A DNA stretch of 26,303 nucleotides from an uncultured Muribaculaceae bacterium (GTDB taxonomy: Bacteria; Bacteroidota; Bacteroidia; Bacteroidales; Muribaculaceae), in contig CAJTPZ010000017.1 in assembly GCA_910578395.1 (NCBI GenBank), positions 1 through 26,303 on the forward strand, read 5' to 3'. How positions within the stretch are numbered: position 1 is the stretch's first letter; every line of letters begins with the position of its first letter. The notes under the pieces were generated by a model, which was given only the letters and a program-made list of their open reading frames with translations, did no database searches and had not been told where the DNA came from. The translations under genes were made by a program, and so were the position numbers. Below are positions 23,294 through 26,303 of the stretch, piece after piece.

Positions 23294-24175
23294 ATGCAAC
23301 TTAGAAATAATCTTCTGACTGTAGAAGTTTCTGCCGATGGCGCAGAACTACAAAGCATAAAGTCAAACGTAACCGGACACGAATACTTGTGGCAAGGTGA
23401 TCCTGCATTCTGGAACCGACGTTCGCCAGTGCTCTTTCCGATTGTAGGAAAAGCATGGGACGGCATCGTTAATTACGGCGGTAAGAAAGTGGAGATCGGA
23501 CAACACGGCTTTGCCAGAGACTGCCGGTTTGATCCGGTCGACAATAACGATGAATCAACACTTTCATTCCGGCTCAGGCACAATGAGGACACTCTGCGGC
23601 TGTTTCCGTTCAGATTTGAACTTGAAATAAGTTATACTCTTATCGACGAACGGATTACTATTTTATGGAAAGTGACAAACCTTGATACCGGTCACGAAAT
23701 GCCTTTTCAGATAGGGGCACATCCGGCATTCTACTATCCGTCAGGACAATTTAAAGCAAATGATCTGAACGGATACCTTGCATTTGATAGCAACATCGAC
23801 CTGACCTATGAGCTTATAGAAGCCAAAGGATGTCTGGGTGACCGAAAATATCCACTTGACCTTGATGCCGATGGTATGCTTCCGATCACTCCCGACCTGT
23901 TTGACAGAGACGCTTTGGTAATCGGCGACAAGCAATTGCACCGCGTCAGCATCCTGAGTGCCCAAAAGCAACCCTACATGACAGTGCTTTTTACAGCTCC
24001 GGTTGTTGGGCTATGGTCAAAACCCGGTGCGCCATTCATTTGCATAGAGCCATGGTACGGACGTTGCGACTGCGTCGGATACAACGGCGATTTTGCCGAT
24101 CGCGAATACACCAACCGCATTGCACCGGGCCAATCTTGGGAAAATTCCTACTGCATAATATTAGAAAACATCTGA
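23294..24175 (+). CDS. Aldose 1-epimerase family protein, LacX/YihR-like (293 aa)
   Basis: A galactose-mutarotase-like beta sandwich expected to interconvert anomers of hexoses or related sugars in the cytoplasm. It has no signal peptide. Visible family landmarks are NRRSPVLFPIVGK (41-53), QHGFARDCRF (70-79, His71), the catalytic-type His143 in IGAHPAFYYPSG, and the acidic Glu252 in CIEPWYG, in positions matching the LacX-like branch. Length is typical for that branch, shorter than GalM. It is first in a compact operon, 7 nt before the TSCPD gene. The physiological sugar is unknown. Confidence 0.87.
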   Translation: MQLRNNLLTVEVSADGAELQSIKSNVTGHEYLWQGDPAFWNRRSPVLFPIVGKAWDGIVNYGGKKVEIGQHGFARDCRFDPVDNNDESTLSFRLRHNEDTLRLFPFRFELEISYTLIDERITILWKVTNLDTGHEMPFQIGAHPAFYYPSGQFKANDLNGYLAFDSNIDLTYELIEAKGCLGDRKYPLDLDADGMLPITPDLFDRDALVIGDKQLHRVSILSAQKQPYMTVLFTAPVVGLWSKPGAPFICIEPWYGRCDCVGYNGDFADREYTNRIAPGQSWENSYCIILENI

Positions 24176-24182
24176 TTTTACT

Positions 24183-24434
24183 ATGAAATATACTTATACG
24201 ACACAAGGCACATGCTCTCGAAGCATTGAAATAGAAGTCGAAGGCAACCGTGTATGCGACGTGAAATTCACAGGCGGATGTCATGGCAACCTTATTGGCA
24301 TAGCAACACTTGTCAGAGGAATGGAAATCAACGAGGTTATTGGCAAACTGCGTGGAATACGTTGCGGTGCCAAGCCTACATCATGCCCCGATCAATTGGC
24401 AAACGCTCTGGAGCATATTTCCCAAGCCCGATGA
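24183..24434 (+). CDS. TSCPD domain protein, TIGR03905-like (83 aa)
   Basis: A small protein consisting only of the TSCPD domain, named for the motif TSCPDQLA at 68-75. Other family marks are CSRSIEIEVEGNRVCDVKFTGGCHGN with its cysteines and GIRCGAKPTSCPD; the four or so cysteines may bind a metal. The same domain occurs at the end of some adenosylcobalamin-dependent ribonucleotide reductases, but the stand-alone protein has no assigned function. It overlaps the methyltransferase gene by 4 nt (ATGA). Confidence 0.88.
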   Translation: MKYTYTTQGTCSRSIEIEVEGNRVCDVKFTGGCHGNLIGIATLVRGMEINEVIGKLRGIRCGAKPTSCPDQLANALEHISQAR

Positions 24435-24925
24435 GCATCTGCATTTCACGCTATAATTCCTCTCTGGGCATCCTGTTACTCGGTTCTTTCGACGACCGGC
24501 TTGTACTATGTGACTGGGCTTCACGCAGGAATAGCGCTGAATTTATAGCCTCTGTAGCCCGTCGGTTAAAAACCGGAATAGATTGGAAAAAAACGCCTGT
24601 CATGATTATGGCCAAATCCCAACTCGACGAATATTTCCAAGGCCGACGCATTTCTTTTGATATCCCACTACTTTTCACAGGCACCGATTTTCAGACCGAT
24701 GTATGGAGTGCCATATCAGAAATCCCCTATGGATCAACACAAAGCTACAGCGAAATAGCATTTCGGTCAAGACATCCTGAAGCTGTCAGAGCCGTTGCAA
24801 ATGCCATAGGAGCAAATAGGTTGAGCATAATAATACCATGCCATCGCGTTACAGGGATCAACAGTATTGGAGGATATGCAGGTGGTATATCGGTTAAAGA
24901 GTCTCTACTTTCAATTGAACGATAA
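24431..24925 (+). CDS. ogt: Methylated-DNA-[protein]-cysteine S-methyltransferase (164 aa)
   Basis: Repairs O6-alkylguanine (and O4-alkylthymine) in DNA by moving the alkyl group to its own cysteine. The active-site motif IIPCHRV has Cys137, and around it are FQTDVWSAISEIPYGSTQSYSEIA (the DNA-binding helix-turn-helix region), AVRAVANAIGANR with the Arg finger, and GGYAGGISVKESLLS. I took the ATG at 24431, which overlaps the previous stop as ATGA; an in-frame ATG further upstream at 24254 lies inside the TSCPD gene and the extra residues have no family likeness. Length agrees with the Ogt/AdaB group. Confidence 0.9.
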   Translation: MSICISRYNSSLGILLLGSFDDRLVLCDWASRRNSAEFIASVARRLKTGIDWKKTPVMIMAKSQLDEYFQGRRISFDIPLLFTGTDFQTDVWSAISEIPYGSTQSYSEIAFRSRHPEAVRAVANAIGANRLSIIIPCHRVTGINSIGGYAGGISVKESLLSIER

Positions 24926-24931
24926 TAACCG

Positions 24932-24969
24932 ACAGAGGCGCTACAAATAAATCATTGCAGCGCCTCTGT
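24932..24969. terminator. Bidirectional terminator-like hairpin between convergent genes
   Basis: An 11-bp stem (ACAGAGGCGCT 24932-24942 with AGCGCCTCTGT 24959-24969) lies between the methyltransferase stop at 24925 and the convergent small protein stop at 24984. The T-run is weak on both sides. Confidence 0.65.
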
Positions 24970-24983
24970 TGTCATAAGTGTCA

Positions 24984-25226
24984 TTATCTCCGGCCGAACA
25001 GTCTCCGGTAAATTGAGAATACTGTCGATCCTATCGTAATAGTGCGTAGAAGTATCGCAGGATTATTAAAAAGAAACGATCCTAACTTTTTGGTAGAAGA
25101 TTCTCCATTACCTGACAACCTCTGCGCAAAGTTTTCCTTCGCAACCTCCAGACGCACAGTATTGACCGCACGTTTCACCTGGAGTTCCTGCCGCGTATAA
25201 CCCCTCCAGCCTTCAGTTTCCTTCAT
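24984..25226 (-). CDS. Small hypothetical protein of the YtxH/holin operon (80 aa)
   Basis: A basic protein with a hydrophilic N-terminal half, probably helical (RQELQVKRAVNTVRLEVAKENFAQRL), and one likely membrane segment near the C-terminus (NNPAILLRTITIGSTVFSIYRRLFGRR). I do not recognise the family. It overlaps the end of the holin-like gene by 14 nt, so it is translationally coupled and probably acts with it at the inner membrane. Confidence 0.7.
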   Translation of the reverse strand: MKETEGWRGYTRQELQVKRAVNTVRLEVAKENFAQRLSGNGESSTKKLGSFLFNNPAILLRTITIGSTVFSIYRRLFGRR

Positions 25227-25614
25227 TTTCGTTTGTCTTTGTTATTGAAGTTGAAGTTTCAGATGCTTCTGGCTCAGGTGCATCAAGCATGAGACTTGTA
25301 ACCATCCTCGTAATAGGATCATCTACAAGAATACGACGGAACATCACTATCAGAGCGATCAAAAGAGCATATATCCCAGCCACCGCCATTGATGCGTAAA
25401 CAAGTCCTAAAAACTTGCTCAGATACAGAAGCAGCGCAAAAGTAAGAAACAGCATCGCTCCAAGCCCGAGCATCGCTCCGGCAAACAGAATTGCTGTAGC
25501 CGCCAGTGCATGACTGAGCTTCTGCGCCATAGACAGCTTGGCATCAGCCACATACAGCTTAAAGAGATTCCTGAGACTCTCAAACAGAGATACATTATTT
25601 GTTGATACGCTCAT
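25213..25614 (-). CDS. Phage-holin-family membrane protein (133 aa)
   Basis: Resembles the putative holin superfamily III group (PF07332), which in Bacteroidales is usually chromosomal and not part of a phage. A helical cytoplasmic N-terminus (SLFESLRNLFKLYVADAKLSMAQKLSHALA) is followed by two hydrophobic segments (about 36-62 and 68-90), then a short acidic Ser/Thr-rich tail (EPEASETSTSITKTNENEGN). A role in envelope maintenance or stress is the usual guess, but no function is proven. It is third in the operon, 87 nt after the second YtxH gene. Confidence 0.8.
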   Translation of the reverse strand: MSVSTNNVSLFESLRNLFKLYVADAKLSMAQKLSHALAATAILFAGAMLGLGAMLFLTFALLLYLSKFLGLVYASMAVAGIYALLIALIVMFRRILVDDPITRMVTSLMLDAPEPEASETSTSITKTNENEGN

Positions 25615-25701
25615 ATCTTTATGTGATGAATTTAATAGGACGTCAACAGGATTATACTACCGGATTACTGCCGGAGTCCTACAGATACCTGCTCGGTCTT
25701 G

Positions 25702-25902
25702 TCAGATCTTCTTGATTTCAGATGCAAGTTCCGCCGCGATATGGTCGACATTGTCGGCACAATTGTTACAGGCAAGAACACCATACTTTTTCAAGACATC
25801 CTTAATACGCATACGCATATCTTCCCCTTTTTCAGGGGCAAGCAGCAAAGCGACTGCAGCGCCGGCAATCGCGCCTCCTACAAAAGCTCCAACCTTACAC
25901 AT
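25702..25902 (-). CDS. YtxH domain protein, second copy (66 aa)
   Basis: A single glycine-rich membrane helix (VGAFVGGAIAGAAVALLLAPEKG, residues 4-26) is followed by a charged helix (DMRMRIKDVLKKYG), the standard YtxH layout. It has two cysteines (CNNC, 46-49) that the first copy lacks. YtxH proteins are associated with general stress responses in several bacteria; here this is only by family. It starts 27 nt after the first YtxH gene. Confidence 0.85.
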   Translation of the reverse strand: MCKVGAFVGGAIAGAAVALLLAPEKGEDMRMRIKDVLKKYGVLACNNCADNVDHIAAELASEIKKI

Positions 25903-25929
25903 AGTCTGTTCTGTTTTTAGGGGTTATAT

Positions 25930-26136
25930 TCATCTCATCTGCTGGGCGATCTCCTCCACCAGCTCATCAAGTTCTCGATCTTTGGGCACCAGTCCTTTTT
26001 TCTTAAGAAACTGCTTGATATCACTTCTGAGAGATTCACCCTTTTTAGGAGCGAACAGGAGCGCTATTGCTGCTCCGGCGACCATACCGCCAAGAGCGGC
26101 TACGATAGCTGTTGTTATTACTTCCTGTTGTTTCAT
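25930..26136 (-). CDS. YtxH domain protein, first copy (68 aa)
   Basis: Same layout as its neighbour: membrane helix TTAIVAALGGMVAGAAIALLFAPKKGE, then a charged helix SLRSDIKQFLKKKG and an acidic tail LDELVEEIAQQ. I took the ATG at 26136; a frame opening at 26175 would add 13 residues (MFFKYKIKHKIIA) with no family likeness. It is the first gene of the operon. A 7-bp inverted repeat CATTTTG/CAAAATG (26179-26193) lies upstream and could be an operator or part of the promoter; no consensus -7 box was found. Confidence 0.82.
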   Translation of the reverse strand: MKQQEVITTAIVAALGGMVAGAAIALLFAPKKGESLRSDIKQFLKKKGLVPKDRELDELVEEIAQQMR

Positions 26137-26193
26137 GGCAATAATTTTATGTTTGATTTTGTACTTAAAAAACACACCATTTTGCCAAAATGT

Positions 26194-26225
26194 TTTCCGG
26201 GAGATAAAAATTTATCTCCCGGAAA
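26194..26225. repeat. 15-bp inverted repeat upstream of the YtxH operon
   Basis: 26194-26208 pairs perfectly with 26211-26225 (core CCGGGAGATAAA/TTTATCTCCCGG) with only two bases between the arms. There is no T-run on either side, so it is not a standard intrinsic terminator. It may be a regulator site or the end of a transcript coming from beyond the right edge, where no gene is visible. Confidence 0.6.
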
Positions 26226-26303
26226 GCATTATAAAGAAGTATCAGTAGGTCTAAGAGATTGTCTAAAAATTTGAGCAAAATAATGTTATAGGTCATAACA
26301 AAC

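Noticed and set aside
25213..25614. Holin-like gene as a sign of a prophage
   Set aside because: No other phage genes are present and the operon partners are YtxH proteins, a typical chromosomal setting in Bacteroidales.
25615..25701. Imperfect inverted repeat AGGAC...GTCCT between the second YtxH gene and the holin-like gene
   Set aside because: Stem is short with a long interior and no T-run; it could easily occur by chance.

Overview
The window looks like chromosomal DNA of a gut Bacteroidales, most plausibly the Muribaculaceae or a near relative. The evidence is the gene families (Mfa1/Mfa2-type fimbriae, FISUMP-domain fimbrillins, DUF3575, DUF5106, a Bacteroidetes-type tyrosine recombinase), lipoprotein signals throughout, A-rich leaders instead of Shine-Dalgarno sites, and several good matches to the Bacteroidetes promoter (TTTG/TTG, about 19-20 nt, TAnnTTTG). 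The family-level placement is inference.

Region 1 (1-10223, minus strand) is a type V pilus (Mfa/Fim) operon read right to left: DUF3575 membrane protein, Mfa1-like major subunit, FimB/Mfa2-type anchor, a further fimbrillin-like lipoprotein, then at least three tandem large fimbrillins with C-terminal FISUMP-like domains. The last of these runs off the left edge. The three large proteins share almost the same N-terminal pilin part but differ in the C-terminal part, as expected for alternative tip or adhesin subunits. Each is preceded by the same short leader with a different hairpin. The two gaps between them hold a repeated multi-hairpin cassette whose stems carry compensating base changes. 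The operon promoter has a run of nine G just upstream.

Region 2 (10267-13869) has a divergent thioredoxin-fold DUF5106 lipoprotein, then a minus-strand three-gene operon: a small lipoprotein, an unknown 251-residue protein and a Sel1-repeat protein.

Region 3 (13925-21416) is a surface-glycan locus. Two overlapping glycosyltransferase genes on the plus strand meet, tail to tail with a 29-nt overlap, a minus-strand wbpB-wbpE-wbpD-wbpA-like operon. Together those four enzymes would turn UDP-GlcNAc into UDP-GlcNAc3NAcA. This operon also has a nine-G run about 20 nt upstream of its promoter. A secreted HSL-family esterase lies upstream.

Region 4 (21508-23293) has a solitary tyrosine recombinase and a 634-nt gene-free stretch. 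That stretch contains small repeats and a probable structured non-coding RNA with its own promoter and a 19-bp terminator stem. The terminator T-run overlaps the next promoter.

Region 5 (23294-26303) holds housekeeping genes: aldose epimerase, TSCPD protein and O6-alkylguanine-DNA methyltransferase on the plus strand. Convergent to them is a minus-strand envelope operon of two YtxH proteins, a holin-like membrane protein and a small unknown protein.

The most interesting unexplained signals are the covarying hairpin cassettes between the fimbrillin genes, the paired G9 tracts upstream of two surface-structure promoters, and the candidate structured RNA.
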